DNA of 61,937 nucleotides from Campylobacteraceae bacterium (GTDB lineage Bacteria > Campylobacterota > Campylobacteria > Campylobacterales > Sulfurovaceae), in assembly GCA_027035765.1 (NCBI GenBank), contig JALVUD010000047.1:1-61937 (forward strand), given 5' to 3'. Positions 8,250 through 16,900 of this stretch are shown here, one piece after another. How positions within the stretch are numbered: position 1 is the stretch's first letter; the number at the start of each line of letters is the position of its first letter. The notes beneath the pieces are model-generated. The model ran no database searches, had not been told where the DNA came from, and saw only the letters and a list, made by a program, of their open reading frames with translations. Position numbers and translations under genes: made by a program.

Positions 8250-10169
8250 GTGATGGGGAGTGGAGAAGAGAAGCAGGAAAGCGGCAGCCTCTACTTTGTC
8301 TATGAAGGAGAGCGCGGGGAGCTGCCCGGGGATCTTTTGCAGGAGATCGACTCTCTCAAGATTCAGTGGCTCAATGCCGCCGATTTTTTTCAAAAGAGGC
8401 TAGAAAAAGAGGATCGGCTCATCGCCCACGGATCCCTTCTCTTTTTGAAAAAAGTCCTGCGCAAAGCGGAAGCGGAAGGCTTCATCTTGGCCATTCTCCC
8501 CACCCCCAAACAGCCCAAGTTGGCCAAGATTTTGGGACTCAAAGGTGTCGAAGGCTCTTTGCCGGCTTTTCTGAGCAGTGTCGAGCCGCAAGCTCTCGAT
8601 CTGCTCTATGCGGGGGAAGAGCCGGTCTTTTTCAGTGCCCTGGTGGGCGAGGCCCCGCCCCTGGGAGTGCAAAACCAAACTCTCAACGAGGATCTGGAGA
8701 ATGGCAGTCGTCTGGGGCTCTTTTTTCGGGCTTTTTGGAGACTGCGGGGTCTGCGCCGGGTCCTGGCCGAGGTGACGACCGCCAAAGGTCAGACGCTCAA
8801 GACCGCCATCACCGGAGCGCTGATCTTCAACCGGGAGGCCAACAGTTTCGCCGCCAATCTGCTGCAGGAGTCGAGCTACAACGATGGGCAGCTGCGGGCT
8901 TTGCTCATCTCTCCGCTTTCGGTGATCTCCTATCTGCACCATCTGATGGTCTCCATCTACGCCCGTTTCCGTCAGCCGACGCTGCCCGATTCGGTGGGCC
9001 TGATCAAAAGTGAGTCGCTGACGATCCAGTGTGATCCGCCTCTGCAGGTCTCCGTGGACGGTGTGGAGACGGGAGAGACCCCCATGACCTTTCAGGTCCA
9101 TCCCAAGGCGATACGTTTCTGTGCCACTGAAAGCTTCTGGGAACGCAATCATCCCACCCAGAGCGACAAAGAGACATTGCGCGTGGATCACCTTCCCAAA
9201 GAGGAAGAGGCCAAGGAGGTGATCCGCAAACACCTGCCCCTGCTGACCCATGCCAGCGAAGAGGAGTACAAGGAGCTCTTTACCGCGCTGCGGGCCGACG
9301 GAAAGCTGAGCAGTACTTTCGTGATCCTGATGATCCTCAGTACTTTGCTGGCGACGGTAGGACTCTTTCTCAACAGTGCATCGGTCGTCATCGGCGCGAT
9401 GCTCCTGGCTCCTCTGATGCAGCCGATCGTCACTTTCTCCATGGGGTTGCTGCGCTGGGACGGCTCTCTGGCCTACGGAGCGCTTCGGACGGTAAGTGTA
9501 GGGGTGGGATTGGTGCTGCTTAGCGCCCTCTCCATGGCGGCGCTTTTGCCCTTCAGGGAACTGACCCCCGAGATGGCGGGACGGCTTCATCCCAGTCTGC
9601 TGGATCTGCTGGTGGCGGTGGTCTCCGGTATTGCCGCCGCCTATGCCAAAAACAATCCGAAAATCAGCGGCTCTTTGGTCGGGGTGGCTATCGCCGTGGC
9701 CCTGGTGCCGCCCCTCTCTACGGCGGGCATCGGCCTGGGGTGGGGAGATTGGATGATGTTCTACCATGCCTTTCTCCTCTTTCTGACCAACTTTGCCGGG
9801 ATCGTCTTCGCCGCGGCGTTGATCTTTATGCTCCTGGGCTTTTCGCCCCTGCATCGGGCGAGAAAAGGATTGATCTACGGAGTGATGATGGTGCTGCTGG
9901 TGGCGATTCCTCTGACACTCTCCTTCCGGCAGATGGTGCGGGATGCCGGATTGCTGCAGACCCTGGAGAGCCGCAGATTCCAGCTTGACGGCAAAGCAGT
10001 GACTCTGGAGAACGTAATTCTGCGTCACGGAAAGAGCGATCGGCTTCTCTGTGATCTGGTGGTTTCCGCTCCCCTGAACCAGAAGGAGATGCAGCGACTC
10101 AAAACCGAGGTGGAGCATCTGGCCGGAGAATCTTTGATCATGGAGTGCGCCCAGCGGATCCGCTTCTAG
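8250..10169 (+). CDS. Fusion of degenerate diacylglycerol-kinase-like domain and DUF389 membrane domain
   Basis: A 639-residue protein. The first approximately 290 residues resemble the diacylglycerol kinase/YegS fold: ILPTPKQPKLAKILG sits where LPxGTxNDxA is expected, and a beta-rich C-lobe contains VDGVETGETPMTF. The GGDGT nucleotide motif is missing (AHGSLLFLKK instead), so kinase activity is doubtful. Residues from about 335 form a DUF389 membrane domain with the ASVVIGAMLLAPLMQP motif and about six helices, ending in a soluble tail. DUF389 function is unknown. GTG 8250 and ATG 8253 are adjacent possible starts. Confidence 0.85.
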   Translation: MMGSGEEKQESGSLYFVYEGERGELPGDLLQEIDSLKIQWLNAADFFQKRLEKEDRLIAHGSLLFLKKVLRKAEAEGFILAILPTPKQPKLAKILGLKGVEGSLPAFLSSVEPQALDLLYAGEEPVFFSALVGEAPPLGVQNQTLNEDLENGSRLGLFFRAFWRLRGLRRVLAEVTTAKGQTLKTAITGALIFNREANSFAANLLQESSYNDGQLRALLISPLSVISYLHHLMVSIYARFRQPTLPDSVGLIKSESLTIQCDPPLQVSVDGVETGETPMTFQVHPKAIRFCATESFWERNHPTQSDKETLRVDHLPKEEEAKEVIRKHLPLLTHASEEEYKELFTALRADGKLSSTFVILMILSTLLATVGLFLNSASVVIGAMLLAPLMQPIVTFSMGLLRWDGSLAYGALRTVSVGVGLVLLSALSMAALLPFRELTPEMAGRLHPSLLDLLVAVVSGIAAAYAKNNPKISGSLVGVAIAVALVPPLSTAGIGLGWGDWMMFYHAFLLFLTNFAGIVFAAALIFMLLGFSPLHRARKGLIYGVMMVLLVAIPLTLSFRQMVRDAGLLQTLESRRFQLDGKAVTLENVILRHGKSDRLLCDLVVSAPLNQKEMQRLKTEVEHLAGESLIMECAQRIRF

Positions 10170-10170
10170 C

Positions 10171-10185
10171 TTGACTTTTGTCAAG
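10171..10185. repeat. Short hairpin after the DUF389 gene
   Basis: TTGAC and GTCAA arms around a short T-rich loop, immediately after the stop. There is no T tract beyond it, so it is a weak terminator at best. Confidence 0.3.
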
Positions 10186-10240
10186 AGAGGGGGTGGCGCT
10201 CTGAGCTAGAATCAAAACAGCAAAGTGTGAAGGAGACGCT

Positions 10241-10720
10241 ATGGATACAAGCTTTGATATGTTCATCGAGACCGAGGTTCCCGAGAATCAACTGATCATC
10301 TCCCGTACGGACCTGAACGGGGTCATCACCTACGTCAACGAAACCTTCGCCCATATCTCCGGCTACGAACCCGAAGAGCTCGTCGGCAAACCCCACAGCA
10401 TCATCCGCCACCCTGACATGCCCAAGTCCCTTTTCGCCGACCTCTGGGAGACGATCCGGGCCGGCAAAACCTGGGAGGGGTACGTCAAAAACCTGCGTAA
10501 AGACAAAGGCTACTACTGGGTCTACGCCCGCATCTCCCAGGTGATCAAAGACGGTGAAGTGGTCGAGTACAAATCGCTGCGCGAACCGGTCCCCAGAGAG
10601 AAGCGGATCGAGATGCAGAATCTCTACGACCGGATGCGGTCCGAAGAGGAGGGGACCAGCCGGGTGGTGCTCTATACGAAAAACGAGAATCTAGAAGAGC
10701 TGAAAAAATACGAGCTTTAA
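10241..10720 (+). CDS. PAS-domain sensor protein, CetB/Aer-like
   Basis: A 159-residue cytoplasmic protein made of one PAS domain plus a short helical tail. The segments FAHISGYEPEELVGKPHSII, RHPDMPK and YYWVYA match the Aer/CetB type that binds FAD and feeds energy taxis in Campylobacter. It has no HAMP or methyl-accepting domain, so a partner would carry the signal; none is encoded nearby. AAGGAG precedes the ATG. CetB orthology is not proven because Campylobacterota hold many such single-PAS proteins. Confidence 0.85.
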   Translation: MDTSFDMFIETEVPENQLIISRTDLNGVITYVNETFAHISGYEPEELVGKPHSIIRHPDMPKSLFADLWETIRAGKTWEGYVKNLRKDKGYYWVYARISQVIKDGEVVEYKSLREPVPREKRIEMQNLYDRMRSEEEGTSRVVLYTKNENLEELKKYEL

Positions 10721-10781
10721 TTCTGTATACAATAGAGCCAAAGCAGGAAAGTTTCAAAAATTATGAGATTGGGGAATGTGA

Positions 10782-10787
10782 TATAAT
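10782..10787 (+). promoter_or_regulatory. Extended -10 promoter of the MntA/HepT-Wadjet cassette
   Basis: TATAAT preceded by TG and one base (TGATATAAT), 34 bases before the MNT start. No further promoter-like box was found before the Wadjet genes, so this may drive all six. Confidence 0.6.
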
Positions 10788-10820
10788 CATCGAAAGACGA
10801 GAATAAAACCGGGGACTTAG

Positions 10821-11105
10821 ATGAAACGCAAAGAGATCGTTGATTTCCTCATCGAACAAAAGCCCTTCCTGGAACAAAAGTTCGGAGTGAAAAAGATTGG
10901 CTTGTTCGGTTCATATCTGCGTGGAGAGGAAACTCCAGAAAGTGACATCGACCTCGTTGTAGAGATGCCCTCTTCATTGGAGAAGTTCTTCGATCTCAAA
11001 GATTATCTCGAGTCGAAACTCCCCGCCCCCGTCGATTTGGGGCTTTCCCGTACGCTTCGTTCCTACATCCGGAAAAAAATCGAATCGGACATTCTTTATG
11101 TCTGA
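10821..11105 (+). CDS. mntA: Minimal nucleotidyltransferase antitoxin, MntA family
   Basis: A 94-residue protein with the polymerase-beta motif GSYLRGEE followed by SDIDLVVE (GSx10DxD), which supplies the catalytic aspartates. In characterised MntA/HepT systems the nucleotidyltransferase AMPylates and silences the HEPN toxin. The gene overlaps the HEPN gene by 8 bases (ATGTCTGA), the usual order for this pair. Confidence 0.85.
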   Translation: MKRKEIVDFLIEQKPFLEQKFGVKKIGLFGSYLRGEETPESDIDLVVEMPSSLEKFFDLKDYLESKLPAPVDLGLSRTLRSYIRKKIESDILYV

Positions 11106-11547
11106 AGCTCGCTCACCTGAGCTGTATATCGTCGATATCCTGATTGCAGCGGACAAGATTTATCGTTACACGCATTCTTTTCAAACAGCTCAAGAGTTTT
11201 TGCATAGCGAATTGGAGTGGGATGCCGCTTTGCGTGAATTGGAAATTGTCGGGGAAGCGGTACGCCATCTGATCCGATTCGGACTGGCTGAAGACAAGTA
11301 TCGAAGGATCGTAGATTTTCGCAACCTGATTGCTCATGCATATTTCGGTATAGATGAAGAGATTGTTTGGGAAGTGATAACGAAGCACTTGAAGACGTTG
11401 GTTGAGTCTGTTTGGAGTTTAGGGATAGAGAATCCTCATGATTTTTCTGTCGCTATTGAATGTGCAAAAGAGGATTTTTCACACCACCCGCAAACCGTGA
11501 ATTTTCTTACACGGCTGGAAGAACAATTGCAACATGATTTGGCGTAA
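11098..11547 (+). CDS. hepT: HEPN-domain toxin (HepT/DUF86)
   Basis: A 149-residue helical protein with the RNase signature RNLIAHAY (Rx4HxY), typical of HepT ribonuclease toxins. Partner of the preceding nucleotidyltransferase. It ends only 16 bases before the first Wadjet gene, with no terminator or promoter between, so it probably shares that transcript. The C-terminal approximately 35 residues extend past the usual DUF86 core. Confidence 0.85.
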   Translation: MSEARSPELYIVDILIAADKIYRYTHSFQTAQEFLHSELEWDAALRELEIVGEAVRHLIRFGLAEDKYRRIVDFRNLIAHAYFGIDEEIVWEVITKHLKTLVESVWSLGIENPHDFSVAIECAKEDFSHHPQTVNFLTRLEEQLQHDLA

Positions 11548-11563
11548 ATGGTAGACTCAATCC

Positions 11564-12361
11564 ATGGCAAAAGAGAAACTGCAACGTAAATCCCTCCTGC
11601 GACAAGCCCTCAAACTTCGTGACAATCCTCCCTTCGGCGAGGTCAAAGCCTTGATGGCTCTGGCGCGGGAATACCAAGCCGAAACGAACGACTATGTTGT
11701 GCGCGGTGGGCGTGGGGAACGGGTACAGCTGCTGGATGAAGATGCCTTTTTTCGTTTTTTGAGCGAAACGGTGCAGATGCCCCTGGATAGTTTCGAGGCG
11801 ATCGAGAGGGCTCTGCAGGCGCAAACTCGCGCCGAAAACATCGCCGCCACGGGAGATAGCAAAAGCAGCGCCGTGGCCCCCTTCGCCAAAACTTTGCTGC
11901 TGCGTCGAACGGAGGAGTTGCCTATACTCTATCGAGAACAGGATTTGGATCAGTTGGCCGAAATTCACCGCGTCGTGGCCGTGGAGAACGCCGAGAGTTT
12001 TCTCGATTTTGAAACCCTGGATCGGCACTTCGATACCCGGGCTTTCGTCTATCTGGGCGGGCAGCCCAATGCGTTGACGCGGGATTTTTTGGCAAGCAAG
12101 GAGGTGCTCTTTTTCATCGACTGGGATATCGTCTCTCTTAATTTCTATGACGATTTTAGTTGCGAATCCAAAAGTCTCTTTGTGCCTAAAAATTTCGATG
12201 GACTCCTAAAGCGTTACGGCAACGGAGCACTCTTTTTGAAACAGCGTTACGCCCTGCGCGAAAGTTATTCGCCCGAGACGGTGCCGATCATCGACAAACT
12301 CAAAGCGCAAGCCAAGGTACTCGAACAGGAGATATGGCATGACCCATCCGCAGCTCATTGA
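11564..12361 (+). CDS. jetD: Wadjet JetD-like Toprim nuclease subunit (short form)
   Basis: Proposed nuclease of the SMC-type plasmid-defence complex encoded by the next three genes. The 265-residue protein shows a Toprim pattern: E141 in VVAVENAESF, then a strand (FVYLGG), then D186 and D188 in FFIDWDIVS. Topoisomerase-VI-like Toprim domains use this Glu and Asp-x-Asp set to bind metal for DNA cleavage. JetD/MksG proteins are usually near 380-400 residues, so this one is markedly short, mainly in the N-terminal arm. The gene overlaps jetA by 23 bases. The assignment rests on motifs plus operon context; full-length similarity is weak by eye. Confidence 0.75.
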   Translation: MAKEKLQRKSLLRQALKLRDNPPFGEVKALMALAREYQAETNDYVVRGGRGERVQLLDEDAFFRFLSETVQMPLDSFEAIERALQAQTRAENIAATGDSKSSAVAPFAKTLLLRRTEELPILYREQDLDQLAEIHRVVAVENAESFLDFETLDRHFDTRAFVYLGGQPNALTRDFLASKEVLFFIDWDIVSLNFYDDFSCESKSLFVPKNFDGLLKRYGNGALFLKQRYALRESYSPETVPIIDKLKAQAKVLEQEIWHDPSAAH

Positions 12362-13412
12362 ACTTCTTGCCCGCTACAAAAAGACGCTGACGGAAGCCTA
12401 CAGCCAAAAAGAACTCTCAGACGCCCCCAAAGAGCTGGTAGATGCGACGCTGCTCATCGAGATCGGCGATCGCTATGTGCTCAACCAAAGTTACGTCGCC
12501 TTCGTCAACGCCATTTTGGACCGGGTCGATTACGGCACGGTCTTCGAGGATTACGAAAAGGAGCACAAGAACCTTCGCCGCTATATGCGCCGCTACCAAG
12601 AGAGCCGATCGCCCCAGATCAAGCAGTGGATCATGCGGGCGGTCGACGACATCTATCTGAAGTTCTACTACCGGGATCGGCAGATGCATCAGGTGGTGCG
12701 CCGCTTCGAGCAGGAGGTGAGCCTGGATATCGAGATCATCATCGACGAAGCCAACGCCATTCTCGATCAGATCACCGAACTCATCGACGCCAACCACGCC
12801 ATCATCGCCACCTTCAACGAGATCAAAGAGCTCGATATTGCGTTCAAAACCAAGCTGATCCCGATGGATGAAAACTTCCTGCGCTTCATGCAAAACATCG
12901 ACCACCTCACCGAGCGGCTGGGGCGCTTCATCACCCAGACCAAGACCAAACGCCGCCAAAATAAACGCTTCGCCAAAGTGGCCCGGGATATATTGAACGA
13001 AGACGACACCTATCTGGATGAGTGGCTGATGCTGCACATGAAGGAGTCGGCCCATACCCTCCGCCGCACCCGGCGCCACACCGTCACCGCCTTGGCGGAC
13101 CCCGACGACCGCCGCCTCAAACGCTTCCTCAAAGATCTCAAACTGGCCAAACCCAAGCCCAAACGGGCCCAAATCCGGATCGAAGAGCCGGCCCCCGAAC
13201 CTCTGCCCATGATCGACCTGGAGGCTCTCAAAGGGGCGCTGAACGAGAACGGATGCGACGATCTCTTCCTCTGCCTGCTGGATTATCCGGAGGTGGGCGG
13301 CGACGTCGCGACGGCTTTCAAACTCTATCTCTATCTACTGGACGAAGGGAGGGTGCAGATGACGGAAAATTTCAATGATCACAACATCAGGAGGATCCGA
13401 TGGCAGGGATGA
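12339..13412 (+). CDS. jetA: Wadjet JetA / MksF-like kleisin subunit
   Basis: Kleisin subunit expected to bridge the two JetC heads and carry the JetB dimer. It has 357 residues and is almost entirely helical and charged. The N-terminal segment (ELVDATLLIEIGDRYVLNQ) looks like a winged-helix dimerisation domain, and the middle is long helices rich in E, D, R and I. The C-terminal winged-helix-like end (LKGALNENGCDDLFLCLLD) is separated by a KPKPKR linker near 270. AGGAG precedes the ATG. It is called from position and architecture because kleisins diverge fast; it is shorter than typical MksF/JetA. Confidence 0.75.
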   Translation: MTHPQLIELLARYKKTLTEAYSQKELSDAPKELVDATLLIEIGDRYVLNQSYVAFVNAILDRVDYGTVFEDYEKEHKNLRRYMRRYQESRSPQIKQWIMRAVDDIYLKFYYRDRQMHQVVRRFEQEVSLDIEIIIDEANAILDQITELIDANHAIIATFNEIKELDIAFKTKLIPMDENFLRFMQNIDHLTERLGRFITQTKTKRRQNKRFAKVARDILNEDDTYLDEWLMLHMKESAHTLRRTRRHTVTALADPDDRRLKRFLKDLKLAKPKPKRAQIRIEEPAPEPLPMIDLEALKGALNENGCDDLFLCLLDYPEVGGDVATAFKLYLYLLDEGRVQMTENFNDHNIRRIRWQG

Positions 13413-13930
13413 AAGAGGCCTTCGCGGTGCTCTCCAAAGGAGTGATCGTCTCCCTCAACTCCCAAAAGTACCACGAGATCGCCAATTTTTTGAACGTGGA
13501 CGAAAACTTCGAGGCCTTCGACGAGACGGTGGGGCGACTGGGCTACCGCCTGGAAGGGGAGAACGGCTACTTCTATCTGGTACGCGACGAGCGGCTAAGC
13601 GGCGATGAGCTGGAACGCTTCATATCCACCCACAAAAAGCTCATCGTCGCCGTGGCGCTGCTGAAGCAGATCTATCCCCTTGTAGGCGTGGGCGAAACGC
13701 TGACCCAGACCCACTTCACCGCCGAACTACTCAAAAAAGAGGATGAGACGATCCTGCAGATGCTCCGCTTCATCGGCAGCGGCAGCGACACCAAGACCCT
13801 GATCGAAGCGTTTTTCAAACTCCTGGAAAAACACGATCTCATCGAACGCGTCGCTGCGGAAGATCGGGATCGGTATAAGATTCTGAGTAGCTACGGCTAT
13901 TATGTGAAGATCGTGGAGAGTGCGTTTTGA
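13400..13930 (+). CDS. jetB: Wadjet JetB / MksE-like KITE subunit
   Basis: A 176-residue tandem winged-helix protein, the size and shape expected for the KITE-type subunit (MksE/JetB) that binds the kleisin and DNA. The final wing (LLEKHDLIERVAAEDRDRYKIL) is a typical winged-helix ending. A strong AGGAGG lies six bases before the ATG. It overlaps jetA by 13 bases and meets jetC through TGATG. Identity is inferred mainly from its place between kleisin and SMC genes. Confidence 0.78.
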   Translation: MAGMKEAFAVLSKGVIVSLNSQKYHEIANFLNVDENFEAFDETVGRLGYRLEGENGYFYLVRDERLSGDELERFISTHKKLIVAVALLKQIYPLVGVGETLTQTHFTAELLKKEDETILQMLRFIGSGSDTKTLIEAFFKLLEKHDLIERVAAEDRDRYKILSSYGYYVKIVESAF

Positions 13931-16900
13931 TGCTCAAAGAGATCCTCCTCATCAACAGCGCCCGTTTCGACTTCGCCCGGGTGCGGCTGGATAAAGACCT
14001 CTTCTTTCTCGGTGACAACGGCAGCGGCAAAACGAGTTTTATCCGTGCCATTCACTTCCTCTACAGCGGCGATGTGAAGAGCCTGGGGATCAGCAACGAC
14101 AAAGAGAGCTTCAAAGAGTACTACTTCAAGTACGAAAACTCCTACATTATCTACGTCTTCGAGCACTTCTTTATCTTCGTCTACAAACGGGGCAACGAGC
14201 TGCACAAGGTCTTTAGCAAGCAGCCCTTCGATCTGGCCAAGATCACCGACGAAGCAGGGAAACTCAAGCCCTTCGAGGCGATTCGCGCCTATTTGCGCTC
14301 CGCGCCACTGCACAAGCGCGTCAGCGGCGTGAGCGACTACAGCGACATCCTTTATGGGCTGAACCGTCAAGACCTGGACTTCAAGATCGCCGACATCCGC
14401 AACAAAGAGCTTTTTTTGCGTCTCTTTCACGCCGTTTTCAACGTCGACAAAGCGATTATCGACGCCAAGAGCATCAAACGAGCCCTCATGACCTCGTTGC
14501 AGGGGGGCGAAGAGAGCAAGCATTTCGATCCCGAGGCGTATACCCAGCGGATCAACGGCTTTATGGAGCAGTATCGCTTCTTCAACGAGATCGAAAAGGC
14601 CGGCCCTCGGATCGAAGAGTTGGAGCGCCTGCACAAACGTTTGCTGCAAAGCGAGGCGGAGCTTGGGAGTCTCAGCGCCAAGATCCGGTGGCGCAAGCAG
14701 GCCGAGACGGCGCAATTGCAAGAACTTGGAGAAAAGATCGCGCAGCTTGAAGGGCAAAAAGAGGCCGAAATACAAAGGCTCAAATCGCTGCGAAGTTTCG
14801 AGGAGCGCTTCAAAAAGCTCCTGGACGGTCGCATCGACGCCGTGCGTCAAGCCATCGCCGAGATCGAGGGGGATAAGAGCCGTTTCGCCCCCGAAAAGCT
14901 CCAGGAGGCCCGCTTGAAGGTGCGCGAAGCAGCGGCGACGGAAGAGGAGAATGCCCGGCTCCAGCGCGAACGGGCGAAGCTGTCCGCCGGGATCGAGAGT
15001 GCCGTGGAGAGTCTGGAGCTAGAGATCCGAGCCCTGAGACGAACGATCGCCGAAGAGTTGCCCCGCCGACGCCGAATCGAAGTGGAAGAGGCGGTCCGAA
15101 GGGCCCGGGAGGAGCACGATGCGCGCCTGGAAGCCGAGCGGCTCAAACTGGCGGAGTTCGAGCGAAAAACCGAAGAGGAGATCGAAGGGCTACAGAGCCG
15201 AATCGTTCGTACCCAAGAGGCGATCGACGCGGCGCATCGCCGATTGGAGGAGGCCCGCGACAAGCGGCAGGAGGCGCTGGATGCTTTGCACGAGCGGGGA
15301 CGCGAGCTGCGCGATCGTCTGGATGAGGCGCTGCGGCAACTGCGGCAAAAAGAGGAGAAGTATTCGGGGCGGATCGCACGCTTGGAGGATGAGGCAAACA
15401 GCGTCGCCGAGCGCTACGAGAAACGGTTGGCACAGCACCGGGCGGAGTACGAAAAGGAACAAGCCGAGCTTTTGGCCCAACAGGTGCAGCTGCGCCAGGT
15501 GCTGGAGGTGGAGGAGGGGAGCTTTCAGGCCTTTTTGAACGACGAGGTGGAGGGGTGGCAAAAGAGCCTCTATCCCTTGCTGGATCCCGCACTGCTGCCA
15601 CTGCCGATCCAAGAACTCAAGCCCCGGATCGTCCACCGTCCGGTGCCGGGGATCGAGCTGGAGGTCTCCAAACTCAAACAGATGCCTACTCCCGAAGAGG
15701 CCCAGGAGCGGCTGGAGCGGCTGGCGAGCCGCCTGGCAGCCCTGCAGGAGCGGTGGCAGGCCAAGCAGACGCAGCTGCAACAGGAGCGGGACGCGGAGTC
15801 GGCGCAGATCGAAAGCCGCATCGCGGAGATGCGAACCCGTCTGGAACACCTGGCCAAAGAGCAGGCGCAACAAAAAGCGCGCTACGAAGAGCAGAGCGTG
15901 AAACTGGCGCAGGAGCGCGCCCGGACGCTGGAGGATTTCGAAAAGTTCGAGCGGGACATCCGGGAAGAGATCCAAACGCTCCAAGGGCTAATCACCGAGA
16001 TCCGCGCGCAGATCGTCTCCCGGCGCGAAGCACTCAAGGCGCGGCAACAGCGGGTGCGGCAGATGGGGCAGAGCCTGCACCGGAGTCTCGAGCGCATCCG
16101 AAGCCGGGCCGAGGCGGAGGTGGGGGAAAAAGAGGCGCAAGCCCGGGCCGAGTCGGAAGCCCAGATCGCCCGGTTGGAGGCGCAAAAGGCGACCGTCCAG
16201 ACCGACGAACGGCTGCGGGGAATCGAGGCGCAACTGGCGAAGGTCGAAGCACGTCTGCGGAGCATTCGCGACGCTCAGGTGCTGCTGGAGGCCTATGAGC
16301 GGGCATTGCCCAAACTCCGCCGCGAACCGCTTCTCAAAGAGCGCCTCGGCACTCTCAAAAGCCGCCGTCGCCGCTGCCTGGATCGCCTCGACGCAAAGCG
16401 GCGCCGCGCGAGTGAACAGATCGAACGGATCAAAGCGCAGATCGAAGGGGCCAAGCACCGTCTGAATCGCATCGAACAGGGGCTGCAACGGTTGCGGGAG
16501 CTGAGCCTCTTCGGCCCCGAAGAGGCGGTCGAAGAGAGCGCGGAAGAGCTGCTCGAGTTTATCGAGCGCCTGGAACGCGGCGCCGTGGCCTACGACAGGG
16601 ATCGCACAAGTATCGGCGGGGTTTTGTTGCGGCTGGCCGGGATCAAGGGGCTGGCCAAACAGGATATCCACCTGGATGCCGCCCAGGCCCAGAGCGATAC
16701 CCCGTGGAGTGAATTGACCTCCCTACACCTGCAGATTGACAATCTCGTCGAGCTCAAACGCTTCCGTATCGATACCCTCAAACGGGAAGCCAACGCCACT
16801 TTCAGCAACTTCGTCAAAAACCTTGTCACGCAGCAGCTGACGGTCTTTGCCAACACCCAGGAGGCTTTCGAGAGCCTGTTGGCCAAGGTCAACACCCAGC

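Noticed and set aside
10171-10212. TTGACT and TAGAAT as a sigma-70 promoter for the PAS gene
   Set aside because: The spacing is about 30 bases, far outside the usual 16-18.
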